From Alphaproteobacteria bacterium (lineage in GTDB: Bacteria; Pseudomonadota; Alphaproteobacteria; Caulobacterales; Hyphomonadaceae), in the NCBI GenBank assembly GCA_018830285.1, contig JAHJSB010000047.1:1-64000 (forward strand): DNA of 64,000 nt. Reading direction: 5' to 3'. Below the pieces are notes generated by a model. That model did not search any database. It worked only from the letters and a program-made list of their open reading frames with translations, and had not been told where the DNA came from. Numbering within the stretch: the first letter of the stretch is position 1; each line of letters opens with the position of its first letter. Shown here piece after piece: positions 1 through 7,220 of the stretch. The translations under genes were made by a program, and so were the position numbers.

Positions 1-1
1 C

Positions 2-310
2 ATCTTTGATGCATTGGGGGAGTGGTTTTTGGAGCCTGGCTTTAAGGGCTGCATGTTCGTTAAGGCTTCAGCCGAGTTTCAGGATCGTACGAATCCGATA
101 CACGCAGCTTCGGCTGAACATAAAAGGCTCCTTCAAATCTATTTTGAGCAACTCGCAGTAAAGGCGGGTGTCGAGAAACCGGGTGAATTGGCAGATCAGT
201 TGCTACTTCTGAAAGAAGGCGCGATTATCATGGCACACCTACACGATCCAGCCACCGTTGCTGCTACTGCACGAAGGGCCGCGAATACGATCGTCAAAGC
301 CTCACTATAG
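2..310 (+). CDS. TetR/AcrR family transcriptional regulator, C-terminal part
   Basis: The reading frame is open from the left edge, so the N-terminal helix-turn-helix lies outside the window and only the ligand-binding/dimerisation half is seen. The stretch GCMFVKASAEF followed by NPIHAASAEHKRLL and ADQLLLLKEGAIIMA matches the C-terminal domain of TetR regulators of the YcdC-like type, where a small-residue segment is followed by an HK/R helix and a LADQLxLLxxGA helix. In the family this domain binds a small effector that releases the N-terminal domain from its operator. The target gene is not in view. It may be the last chromosomal gene before the accessory region or part of that region. Confidence 0.8.
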   Translation: MFDALGEWFLEPGFKGCMFVKASAEFQDRTNPIHAASAEHKRLLQIYFEQLAVKAGVEKPGELADQLLLLKEGAIIMAHLHDPATVAATARRAANTIVKASL

Positions 311-621
311 GCTCGAACGGGTCCCTACAGCGAACCAAAGTCACACGTGTCATAATCGTCTTGTGTCCTTTCGAGTCATTCGACTTTGAATGCCCAATGT
401 CCGCTGTCGGCGAAAACCCGCCGGTCAGACTGTTGCTCAGCAATGTCTCCTGACGGAATATTTAAGTCGAAGCCTTCACGGGCCTTCCGTGGATTTTCCC
501 GACCGCACGATCTATTATCGGGCGGGCTAAAACCGGCATGCAGCTGACACGCAAACTATGTAACTGAATGATTTTGCATTTCATTTTGTGATCACGAAAG
601 ATCATAAGTGCTGCGTTTCTA
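311..621. other. Intergenic stretch without recognisable gene
   Basis: No open frame here has a convincing start, ribosome site or recognisable product. A short inverted repeat TGATC-N6-GATCA lies just upstream of the small membrane protein at 622 and could belong to its promoter or leader, but no clear -35/-10 pair is visible. Confidence 0.4.
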
Positions 622-822
622 TTGCGAAAGTTATTCGTCGCTCTCGTCCTGATCCGACTCATTGTCGCGGTACTGGTTGGTTCGCTCCTGCCCCTGATCA
701 ACCAATTCCAACGGGTCATGACAGTTGAACCCCTGAACTGGTGGAAAATGGGCCTCAGCTATATTGTACCTTTCTGCGTCTCCGTATTCATCGCCCTGGC
801 TGTCGGTCCCAAGTCGAACTGA
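622..822 (+). CDS. nrtS: NrtS-like small membrane protein (putative nitrate/nitrite transporter)
   Basis: A 66-residue protein with two hydrophobic segments (about residues 4-27 and 43-62). The pattern VGSLLPLINQF, then LNWWKMGLSYIVPFCVSVF, resembles NrtS proteins, which have a VGTxLxLINQ helix, a short loop, and a W-K-xxLTYxVPYCV helix. NrtS has been proposed to carry nitrate or nitrite. The start is uncertain: the frame opens after a stop at 589-591 and has no ATG before the first helix, so TTG at 622 is assumed. It lies in the accessory region between the TetR fragment and a gene-poor stretch, and no nitrate metabolism gene is nearby. Function is by family resemblance only. Confidence 0.5.
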   Translation: MRKLFVALVLIRLIVAVLVGSLLPLINQFQRVMTVEPLNWWKMGLSYIVPFCVSVFIALAVGPKSN

Positions 823-1957
823 AACCGGCGTTTCAGGCGCAAGGCAAGCGGCACGGCGCCGTTTCCGCGTCCGACATGTCGGCCTATGAATCCTGTCGGT
901 CTGGCACCTTTCCTGAGGCGGGCCGCGGCTTTCCGGATGCTCTCTGATCCGCGCCCGATCGCACCCGTGTTCCGGTCACGCAGCCGGCCGAGCCTCGGGG
1001 TGAAGTCATCGTCGCCGCTCATGGTCTGACCCGTGCGGCGTATGACAGTCGAATATCAGCGTTTACAGCGCATTCCGCGAATTCTGTACGTAGCAGAGAG
1101 CGGCAAAAGCATACGAAAAAAGGATGTGCAGACAATGAACTGGATGGGCGTGTACGCACATCCTTATATCTTGCCCTGCCGGGTTCGCTTTCAATTCTCC
1201 AGGATCCGCTTGGCGCGCTTTGCATGCGCTTGCAGTCTAAGTCAGTCTTTGATTGTAAGAATGCGGTGGCGATGCAATTCGAGTTTGCGAGATGTGTCGG
1301 CCCGGCGTGCAGCCCATCCAGAGAATCCGGATTCCGATTCAGCAGGATTACCTCGGTCTGCGAGAGACGCAGGCGTGGGAGTCCTTTCCGCCTGATAGCG
1401 AGCACGCTCATCCACAGGCGCGCAAGAGCTTTCCTTTCGGCATCTTAAATGCGGTAACATGAAGTAGGATTGAATCTTGCTAGAAAGGAGGCCGCCGCCA
1501 TCAGCATGATCGAAATGGAGGTGTCGAAACCGCAGAATTCTTTGCCGTATTTGGCATGAAAGATCAACCGGACACTGATGGCGTTTTGGATAATTGCGGT
1601 ATGCAGCCAAAAGGCGAATCAAATCACCTGCCGATGCGATGGCCTTCATCGCGAAAAGCCTTGCGCGTGCGGGTGACCCGGAGCGAGACGCCTGACCCGC
1701 GTTTTGCATCGCGTCTCCTCCGGACGCATGCCGTTGCATAGACTGGCCCACGCTCCAACTCGTCCCCTGTCACCTTATCTGAGAGGTTAGCCTTAACCAC
1801 ACAGGAAGGCCTTGCCCCATGGCAATCGGGGGACACGCTCTGGAAACAGGCAACCGCCGGACCGCTATGCTGTGAGCGGTGTTCTTTGAAAACGAATCTG
1901 AAGGTTCGGGCGTTATGGTGCGGAACGGTCGCCAGCCTGGATAATTGGAGGGACCCA
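823..1957. other. Gene-poor 1.1-kb stretch in the accessory region
   Basis: Several overlapping open frames exist on both strands, but none shows a recognisable domain, a good ribosome site or protein-like composition. I see no tRNA, IS terminal repeats or transposase remnant. The stretch could be a decayed segment of the integrative element whose integrase lies at 3268-4527, or it may contain the undetected far boundary of that element. Confidence 0.4.
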
Positions 1958-2332
1958 ATGTTGCATCGTGTAAGGGAAGGCGGGCGAGCAGGGCTGAAGG
2001 ATTTTGCCAGTGAGATCAGCCCGCGCGGCAAACCCTCGCGCGTCACTTCTACGGATCCCGAACGGATCACACCGGCTGATGTTTTCAGGCGCAGAACAGT
2101 CAGACGCACCGAACTGAGAAAGCTCGTGCCGCTCTCGGACACGACGATCTACGAACTGGAGCAGAAAGGCGAATTTCCCCAGCGCTTTTACCTGACGCCC
2201 CGCTGCGTCGTCTGGCCCCTCGCCGAGGTGCTCGAATGGATCGACGCGCGGCGACGCAAAGGCCGCGAGGGTTGCGGGCCTCATCCGGATTATCGGATGC
2301 GGTCGTTCAACGGCGCTACGGGCGCCCGATGA
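1958..2332 (+). CDS. AlpA-like helix-turn-helix regulator
   Basis: 124 residues. The C-terminal half (roughly residues 45-105) has the AlpA/excisionase-type winged-helix pattern: RRTELRKLVPLSDTTIYELE, then GEFPQRFYLTPRCVVW, then a W-x-x-x-E-V-x-x-W-I-D-A-R ending. AlpA-family proteins are phage- and island-borne DNA-binding activators or excisionases, often controlling the integrase. The start is ATG 1958 because a strong GGAGG lies six bases upstream; an in-frame ATG at 1886 lacks such a site. The N-terminal 40 residues before the domain are basic and unlike the usual 65-90 residue AlpA. It runs towards the convergent GNAT toxin gene with a 22-base gap. Its presence near a P4-type integrase supports a mobile origin. 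Confidence 0.7.
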   Translation: MLHRVREGGRAGLKDFASEISPRGKPSRVTSTDPERITPADVFRRRTVRRTELRKLVPLSDTTIYELEQKGEFPQRFYLTPRCVVWPLAEVLEWIDARRRKGREGCGPHPDYRMRSFNGATGAR

Positions 2333-2354
2333 CAGGACCAGCGAGGAAGAAGTT

Positions 2355-2912
2355 TCAGCCCGCTACTGCTGGCTCGCCGACGATCGCTCGCACCTGTTTC
2401 ATGGTCATGAACATGCGCGCCGGATTGCTCGCGAATGGCTGAAAGCCAAAGTCTGCGTACCATCCCTGACGCCTTTTGAACGCCTCGTCGCCACCGTCAG
2501 ACATGACGTCAAGCAAAATGGCGAAGCAACCCGCCTGATCTGCGATGCGACAGGCCTTTTCAAAGACATGGTGCATGAGGACCGATCCGATTCCCTGACC
2601 CTGGGCGGATATGCTGACGGCGACCTGCCCCAGGAACAGGATGGGCAGCTCCCCATGGTCCGGTGCGCCGCGCGGACGCCTTGTGAGCTCATCAGCATTC
2701 ATCATGCCCAGATTGATCGCATGATAGCCGAGAATGATGACCTGTCCGTCTTCGATGACGACATAGACCCGGGTCATGTCGTCCTTCTGCTGTTTTTTCG
2801 CTGACAGTTTCAGATAATTGTCGAGACGGTCCACGCCACAAGCGAAACCGGCGCGGTCATGCCGCGCCGGATCGAATTGCTCGATACGAAGATCGCCGAA
2901 CTCAGTCGGCAT
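2355..2912 (-). CDS. GNAT-family toxin of a TacA/TacT-like toxin-antitoxin module
   Basis: 185-residue GCN5-related N-acetyltransferase. The acetyl-CoA loop is visible as SISAQGQGIGSVLM after the strand LFLGQVAV, and a tyrosine in GWYADFGFQPF sits where TacT-type toxins carry their catalytic Tyr. TacT toxins acetylate the amino group of charged tRNAs and block translation; that activity is inferred here. The start is taken as ATG 2912, which overlaps the 3' end of the DUF1778 antitoxin by 11 bases, the usual organisation of this toxin class. Starting further upstream would add a basic tail without homology. An unrelated GNAT enzyme is possible, but the paired antitoxin gene makes the toxin call strong. 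Confidence 0.85.
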   Translation of the reverse strand: MPTEFGDLRIEQFDPARHDRAGFACGVDRLDNYLKLSAKKQQKDDMTRVYVVIEDGQVIILGYHAINLGMMNADELTRRPRGAPDHGELPILFLGQVAVSISAQGQGIGSVLMHHVFEKACRIADQAGCFAILLDVMSDGGDEAFKRRQGWYADFGFQPFASNPARMFMTMKQVRAIVGEPAVAG

Positions 2913-3210
2913 GCACCACACGCGCGCGATAGGCTTTCGCCGCTGCGAGAGCGTGGGGCGTCGGCGCTGGAGCAGCGTCAAGCGCAGCCACAAAGCGGGC
3001 TGCATCGTCCTTTGTCAGAACATGTCTTGATCCGGCTTCAAGCACGCGGGACGCTTCTCTTTCGATCGCAGCTCGAAGAAACACGGACTTGTCGACCCCA
3101 AGAGATGCGGCAGCCCGCGCAATCAGAACACCAAGGCCCTCACCGTGACGGATCTGCGTCGTCCGGGACTGCGACTCGGTATCAAGCTCGCTATGATGAA
3201 AATCCAGCAT
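2902..3210 (-). CDS. DUF1778 (TacA-like) antitoxin
   Basis: 102 residues. The second half, VLTKDDAARFVAALDAAP followed by PTPHALAAAKAYR, is the typical DUF1778 toxin-wrapping tail, preceded by a ribbon-helix-helix region with VDKSVFLRAAIEREASRVL. The family neutralises a GNAT toxin by occluding its active site and represses the operon through the ribbon-helix-helix. ATG 3210 is preceded by AAGGAG at good spacing. The N-terminus (about 15 residues, LDFHHSELDTESQ) is longer than usual. It overlaps the downstream toxin gene by 11 bases, and a promoter with a palindromic operator lies directly upstream. Confidence 0.85.
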   Translation of the reverse strand: MLDFHHSELDTESQSRTTQIRHGEGLGVLIARAAASLGVDKSVFLRAAIEREASRVLEAGSRHVLTKDDAARFVAALDAAPAPTPHALAAAKAYRARVVHAD

Positions 3211-3229
3211 GGACAATCTCCTTTTGCGA

Positions 3230-3259
3230 ACATGTAGTGCAAATCGCATTACATGTCAA
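3230..3259 (-). promoter_or_regulatory. Promoter and palindromic operator of the toxin-antitoxin operon
   Basis: On the minus strand TTGACA (3254-3259) and TACATG (3231-3236) are separated by exactly 17 bases, giving a good sigma-70-type promoter about 20 bases before the antitoxin ATG. An inverted repeat covers it: ACATGTAGTGC at 3230-3240 and GCATTACATGT at 3246-3256, 11-base arms matching at 10 positions around a 5-base centre. A ribbon-helix-helix antitoxin bound there would cover the -10 and part of the -35, so autorepression is the natural inference. Confidence 0.75.
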
Positions 3260-3267
3260 GAGCCGCG

Positions 3268-4527
3268 TCACCCCACTCTCGGATCCGCCGCATAGACGGC
3301 CATACTCTCCGGGATGATATTCGGCTTGCGGGTTTCTCCGGCAGCCCAGGCGTCGATCATGTCAGCCCATTCCTGCATCATGTGGCGGCGCTGGTCGGCG
3401 TACTCGGCCTTGTTGTAGACCCCGCGCGATGAGCGCCGGTCCTCATGGGCCAGGCTCTTCTCGATCCAGTCGCGATTGAAGCCAAGCTCGTTGAGGAGCG
3501 TCGATCCGGTCCGCCGCAGGTCGTGAACCGTGAACGGCTCAAGCGGCAGCTCCATCTCACTTGCCAGCTTGTGGGCGCTGTCGGTGATCCGGTTGAAGGT
3601 GGCATTCGAGATCGGGCGGAACGTGTCGTAGCGCGACGGAAAGACGTATTTTGATCCGCCTGCGCAGGTTTTCAGCGCGACCAGAATGTCGAGCGCCTGG
3701 CGCGACAGGTAGACATTGTGGTCCAGCCCCGTCTTCATGCGTTTCTTCGGGATCGTCCAGACCGCCTCCTGGAAGCTGATCTCATCCCAGGTCGCATGGG
3801 CGACCTCGGTCTTTCGTTTCATCGTCAGCAGGATGAATTTCACGCCGAGCCTCAGCGTCGGATTGGCTGTGATCTCTTCGAGGACGCGGTAAAGGACCCG
3901 GATCTCCAGCGGCATGAGGGAGCGGTCCCGAGGCCGGATGCGCGCGATCGAACGAGGATCGACCTCGTCGGCGGGATTCTCGACGCGGATGCCGTGCAGG
4001 TTCGCGAAGGCGTAGATCAGCTTGATGAACTCACGGGCGTGGAGCGCCGTTGAGGGCGCGCCCCGCTTTTTGATCTTGTCGCAAAGCTGGCGGACATCTT
4101 CGCCCGTCACCTCGCGCAACGTGTACTTGCCGAGCGCCGGGATCAGGTCACGATCGACGATGTGCCGGCGCATGTCGCGGGTCGAGTCCGACATCTCGCT
4201 TTCAGCTAGCCAGCGCTGGGCCAACTCCCCGAACGTCCCTTCTGCTTTCGCTTTTCCCTTCGCTCGTTTCTTCTCTTTGGCGGGCGAGATGCCTTCGTCT
4301 ACCTGTTTCTTGGCGCCTATGAGGCGCTCCCGCGCGACAGCCAGAGAGATGCCATAGCGCCCGTAGCGCCCTATTGTCAGCGTCTCACGACGCCCGTTCA
4401 CACGGTAGTCGTAACGAAAAATCTTACTGCCCGCAGGTGTCACCGCGACGTAGAGGCCATCGCGATCGGCTGCCTTGTAGATTTTTTCTCTCGGTTTCAA
4501 TGACTTGATTGCAATATCGGTCAGCAT
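3268..4527 (-). CDS. P4-family tyrosine integrase
   Basis: 419 residues. The N-terminal DUF4102 arm-binding domain (about residues 1-80) shows LTDIAIKSLKPREK, DGLYVAVTPAGSK and TLTIGRYG. The catalytic domain has Arg238 in TMKRKTE, His335 and Arg338 in TVHDLRRTG, His361 in SLAHED and the nucleophile Tyr371 in RGVYNK. All core residues are present, so the enzyme looks intact. The start is ATG 4527, preceded by AAGGAGG; an upstream in-frame ATG at 4584 has no such site and would run into the repeat array. The enzyme catalyses site-specific insertion and excision of a genomic island. It sits next to the 3' end of guaA, a known island target, with repeats in between that resemble arm-type sites. 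Confidence 0.92.
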   Translation of the reverse strand: MLTDIAIKSLKPREKIYKAADRDGLYVAVTPAGSKIFRYDYRVNGRRETLTIGRYGRYGISLAVARERLIGAKKQVDEGISPAKEKKRAKGKAKAEGTFGELAQRWLAESEMSDSTRDMRRHIVDRDLIPALGKYTLREVTGEDVRQLCDKIKKRGAPSTALHAREFIKLIYAFANLHGIRVENPADEVDPRSIARIRPRDRSLMPLEIRVLYRVLEEITANPTLRLGVKFILLTMKRKTEVAHATWDEISFQEAVWTIPKKRMKTGLDHNVYLSRQALDILVALKTCAGGSKYVFPSRYDTFRPISNATFNRITDSAHKLASEMELPLEPFTVHDLRRTGSTLLNELGFNRDWIEKSLAHEDRRSSRGVYNKAEYADQRRHMMQEWADMIDAWAAGETRKPNIIPESMAVYAADPRVG

Positions 4528-4550
4528 CCGGCACCTCCTTGCCAGCAAAA

Positions 4551-4707
4551 ATACCGTCAGGCCAAAATGGCCATTTTTCGACAAGGAAACACTAGTTTTT
4601 CAATGTGTTACGCCGAAAAAATACCGTCAGACCGCCAAAACTGGCTGACGGTATTTTGACTTTAGGCAGCAAGAGGTAATTTGTATACCGTCAGGCGATA
4701 CCGTCAG
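4551..4707. repeat. Five copies of ATACCGTCAG, candidate integrase arm-type sites
   Basis: The exact 10-mer ATACCGTCAG occurs at 4551-4560, 4621-4630, 4685-4694 and 4698-4707 on the plus strand and at 4645-4654 on the minus strand. The second and third copies form an inverted repeat with 13-base arms including flanking A/T (4618-4630 and 4645-4657). All lie between the integrase start and the guaA 3' end, where the arm-binding domain of a P4-type integrase would bind. The first copy lies about 25 bases upstream of the integrase ATG, so integrase or AlpA binding could also control integrase transcription. Confidence 0.7.
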
Positions 4708-4723
4708 GATGTCCCGTTGGTCT

Positions 4724-4803
4724 GCGATAGAGGGCGATAGACACCGAACGAAAACCGGCATCAAGTCATTGTATTTGTTTGAATTATTGATCGTTCGCGA
4801 TAG
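4724..4803 (+). repeat. Three copies of GCGATAG close to the presumed attachment core
   Basis: GCGATAG occurs at 4724-4730, 4734-4740 and 4797-4803, followed by a near copy GCGAGAG at 4807-4813, all between the arm-type repeats and the end of guaA. The last lies about 20 bases from the guaA stop. They could be accessory or core-flanking protein sites of the element. This is a pattern observation only. Confidence 0.35.
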
Positions 4804-4821
4804 TCCGCGAGAGACGCAGAA

Positions 4822-6384
4822 TCATTCCCACTCGATCGTGCCGGGCGGTTTCGACGTGATGTCATAGACGACCCGGTTGACGCCGCTAACCTCGTTGATG
4901 ATGCGCGTGGCCACCCGGCCGAGGAAAGCATGCTCGAACGGATAATAGTCCGCCGTCATGCCGTCCGTAGACGTCACGGCGCGCAGGGCCAGAACCGCCT
5001 CATAGGTGCGCACGTCGCCCATCACGCCGACAGTATTCACCGGCAGCAATACGCTGAACGCCTGCCAGATTTCATCGTACAGGCCGGCCTTCTTGATCTC
5101 GTCGATATAGATCAAGTCCGCTTTGCGCAGCGTGTCGGCCTTCTCGCGCGTGATCTCGCCGGGAATGCGGATCGCAAGGCCCGGCCCCGGGAACGGGTGG
5201 CGTCCTACGAACGCCTCCGGCAGGCCGAGTTCTCGGCCTAGCGCACGGACCTCGTCCTTGAACAGTTCGCGCAGCGGCTCGACCAGCTGCATGTTCATCC
5301 GTTCCGGCAGGCCGCCGACATTGTGGTGGCTCTTGATCGTCACGGACGGTCCACCCAGCGCTGAGACGCTCTCGATCACGTCCGGATACAGCGTGCCCTG
5401 CGCCAGGAAGTCCGCCCCGCCGATCTTCTTCGCCTCGGACTCGAACACGTCGATGAACAGGCCGCCAATGATCTTGCGCTTGCGCTCCGGGTCCGACACG
5501 CCGGCCAGCTTGCCAAGAAAAAGGTCCGACGCATCGACGTGCACCAGCGGGATATTGTAGTGCTCGCGGAACAGGCTCACGACCTCTTCGCTCTCGTTGG
5601 CGCGCATCAGGCCGTGGTCGACATAGACACAGGTCAGCTGCTCGCCGATCGCCTCATGGATCAGCACAGCGGCGACCGACGAATCCACGCCGCCCGACAG
5701 GCCGCATATGACCTTGCCCTTGCCGACTTGCGCACGGATCTTCTCGACCGCCTCGGCCCGGTAGGCCGCCATCGTCCAGTCACCCTTCAGTCCGGCCACG
5801 CCATGTGTGAAATTGCGCAGGATCTGCGCGCCATGCGTCGTATGCACGACTTCCGGATGGAATTGCGTGCCGTAGAAATTCCGCTCCGGGTCCGCAATAA
5901 TCGCATAGGGTGCGCCCGGTGACTTAGCGATCACGCCAAAGCCCGGTGCCATCTTGGCGACATGATCGCCATGGCTCATCCAGACCTGTTCATGTTCGCC
6001 GCTGTCCAGGAGGCCTTCCAGGAACGGATCGTCGACGACCTTCTCGATGAAGGCGCGGCCGAACTCGCGGCTGGTACCACCCTCCACCTTGCCGCCCAGC
6101 TGGTGCATCATCACCTGCTGGCCGTAGCAGATGCCAAGCACCGGGATACCGGCCTCGAAGATCGCCATGTCGGCCATGGGCGCATTGTCCCGATACACGC
6201 TCGAAGGCCCGCCTGACAGGATCACCGCCTGTGGGTCATAGGTTTCGAGGAAGGCCTTATCGACCTTGTTGAACGGGTGGATTTCGCAATAGACGCCACT
6301 TTCGCGCAGGCGCCGGGCGATCAGTTGCGTCACCTGGCTGCCGAAATCGACGATAAGGGCGCGTTCGTGTCTTTGCTCTGTCAT
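4822..6384 (-). CDS. guaA: GMP synthase (glutamine-hydrolysing)
   Basis: 520 residues, full length. It converts XMP to GMP using glutamine and ATP, the last step of guanylate synthesis. The N-terminal class I amidotransferase has its nucleophile Cys86 in GICYGQQ and the catalytic pair in GTQFHPE near residue 180. The ATP pyrophosphatase domain has the P-loop SGGVDSS near residue 230, and the dimerisation domain ends in the conserved TIEWE. Other guanylate machinery (guaB) lies 6 kb away at 12513-13970. The 3' end is probably the insertion site of the element to the left, whose integration appears to have kept the terminal codons intact. Confidence 0.97.
   Translation of the reverse strand: MTEQRHERALIVDFGSQVTQLIARRLRESGVYCEIHPFNKVDKAFLETYDPQAVILSGGPSSVYRDNAPMADMAIFEAGIPVLGICYGQQVMMHQLGGKVEGGTSREFGRAFIEKVVDDPFLEGLLDSGEHEQVWMSHGDHVAKMAPGFGVIAKSPGAPYAIIADPERNFYGTQFHPEVVHTTHGAQILRNFTHGVAGLKGDWTMAAYRAEAVEKIRAQVGKGKVICGLSGGVDSSVAAVLIHEAIGEQLTCVYVDHGLMRANESEEVVSLFREHYNIPLVHVDASDLFLGKLAGVSDPERKRKIIGGLFIDVFESEAKKIGGADFLAQGTLYPDVIESVSALGGPSVTIKSHHNVGGLPERMNMQLVEPLRELFKDEVRALGRELGLPEAFVGRHPFPGPGLAIRIPGEITREKADTLRKADLIYIDEIKKAGLYDEIWQAFSVLLPVNTVGVMGDVRTYEAVLALRAVTSTDGMTADYYPFEHAFLGRVATRIINEVSGVNRVVYDITSKPPGTIEWE
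4825..4833 (-). other. Candidate attachment core at the 3' end of guaA
   Basis: The last guaA codons read GAGTGGGAA on the minus strand (4825-4833), encoding the conserved Glu-Trp-Glu terminus. Genomic islands that target GMP synthase integrate here and duplicate a short sequence of this kind, restoring the reading frame. The integrase lies about 300 bases away. A convincing second copy marking the far end was not found in the 4.8 kb to the left, so the boundary is unproven. Confidence 0.4.
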
Positions 6385-6453
6385 GGCGCCGTTTAGCTGA
6401 GTCCCGCCTCACGGGGCAAGCCTCAAAGGTGCGCCGGGTCATGAATCTGCAAA

Positions 6454-7074
6454 TCAGATGTAGGATTCACCCGTTTCGAACCGTTTGCGTATCTCGGAAA
6501 TCCTCGCATACGGGCTCGCCAGCTGGTAATGCGGCGGATCGGGATAATTCTTCCACGCCCCGCCCCATTCCAGCCCCTCGACCAGCGCGTGCCCGGCCAG
6601 GTCCCTGTAGGCGGGTGCATCCTGCGGGGCATCGCCATTCATGTACCGCCCATTCTCAAACAGGGCGACGTCCCACGCGATCCCGAAATTGTGGTTGCTC
6701 TGGCCACCTTTGGCCTTGGTGACCTTCGGTCCCGGCGGTCCGCCCCAGCGGCCCTTGGCATAGAGATCGTCCTGTTCGGCATAGGTCCGCGTGCCCGAGA
6801 TGATCCTGACCACATGCGGAACGATGGCCGCCTTCGTCAGGAATTCCCGCGCCAACCGCTGCGCCTTGATGTGAAGTCCCAGGATGTTCCCCTCAGAGCG
6901 CGCATCAAACGTGCCCAAAGCCTCGCGCAGGGCGTCGCTTGCGGCAAGAAAGGCATCGTCAGCCGCGCCCGTATTCTTGCCCCACACGCCGTCCAGGCCT
7001 TTCGGGTCGAAACCCGAAGCCTTCAGCAGGCGCTGGCGGAACAGCACCTCTTTCTCGTTCAGTTGATAGCTCAT
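6454..7074 (-). CDS. M15-family D-Ala-D-Ala carboxypeptidase / endolysin-like peptidase
   Basis: 206 residues. The M15 zinc peptidase signature is visible: SNHNFGIAWD (first zinc His and Asp of the SxHxxGxAxD motif) and PHYQL near the C-terminus (second zinc His). ISGTRTYAEQDDLYAKGR is the typical upstream substrate-side segment. Relatives cleave the L-Ala-D-Glu or D-Ala-D-Ala bonds of peptidoglycan and include phage endolysins of the CwlK type. No signal peptide is seen, so export would need a holin or another route. ATG 7074 was chosen because GAGGGG precedes it; a longer frame upstream has no homology and would overlap the divergent gene at 7221. No other phage gene is adjacent. Confidence 0.85.
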   Translation of the reverse strand: MSYQLNEKEVLFRQRLLKASGFDPKGLDGVWGKNTGAADDAFLAASDALREALGTFDARSEGNILGLHIKAQRLAREFLTKAAIVPHVVRIISGTRTYAEQDDLYAKGRWGGPPGPKVTKAKGGQSNHNFGIAWDVALFENGRYMNGDAPQDAPAYRDLAGHALVEGLEWGGAWKNYPDPPHYQLASPYARISEIRKRFETGESYI

Positions 7075-7220
7075 GCTGGTCCCCTCAGCGATTTGGCCGA
7101 TGCGACTCGGCGAAGGGGCAGGATACACAATCGCGCCCTCGCGGTCAGCCAATGTTCCCGAGCATCCACTCCGGGGGCCCATGTATTGACGTCGCGGGCT
7201 GTATCCGGCCAAGTCTGGGC

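Noticed and set aside
1242-1751. 169-codon open frame on the minus strand in the accessory region
   Set aside because: Biased composition, no domain, no ribosome site, and conflicting frames of similar length on the other strand.
3271-3284. CCCACTC near the integrase 3' end as a second attachment core
   Set aside because: Only seven bases match the guaA terminus, the surrounding sequence differs, and the site lies within the integrase coding region, so chance is likelier.
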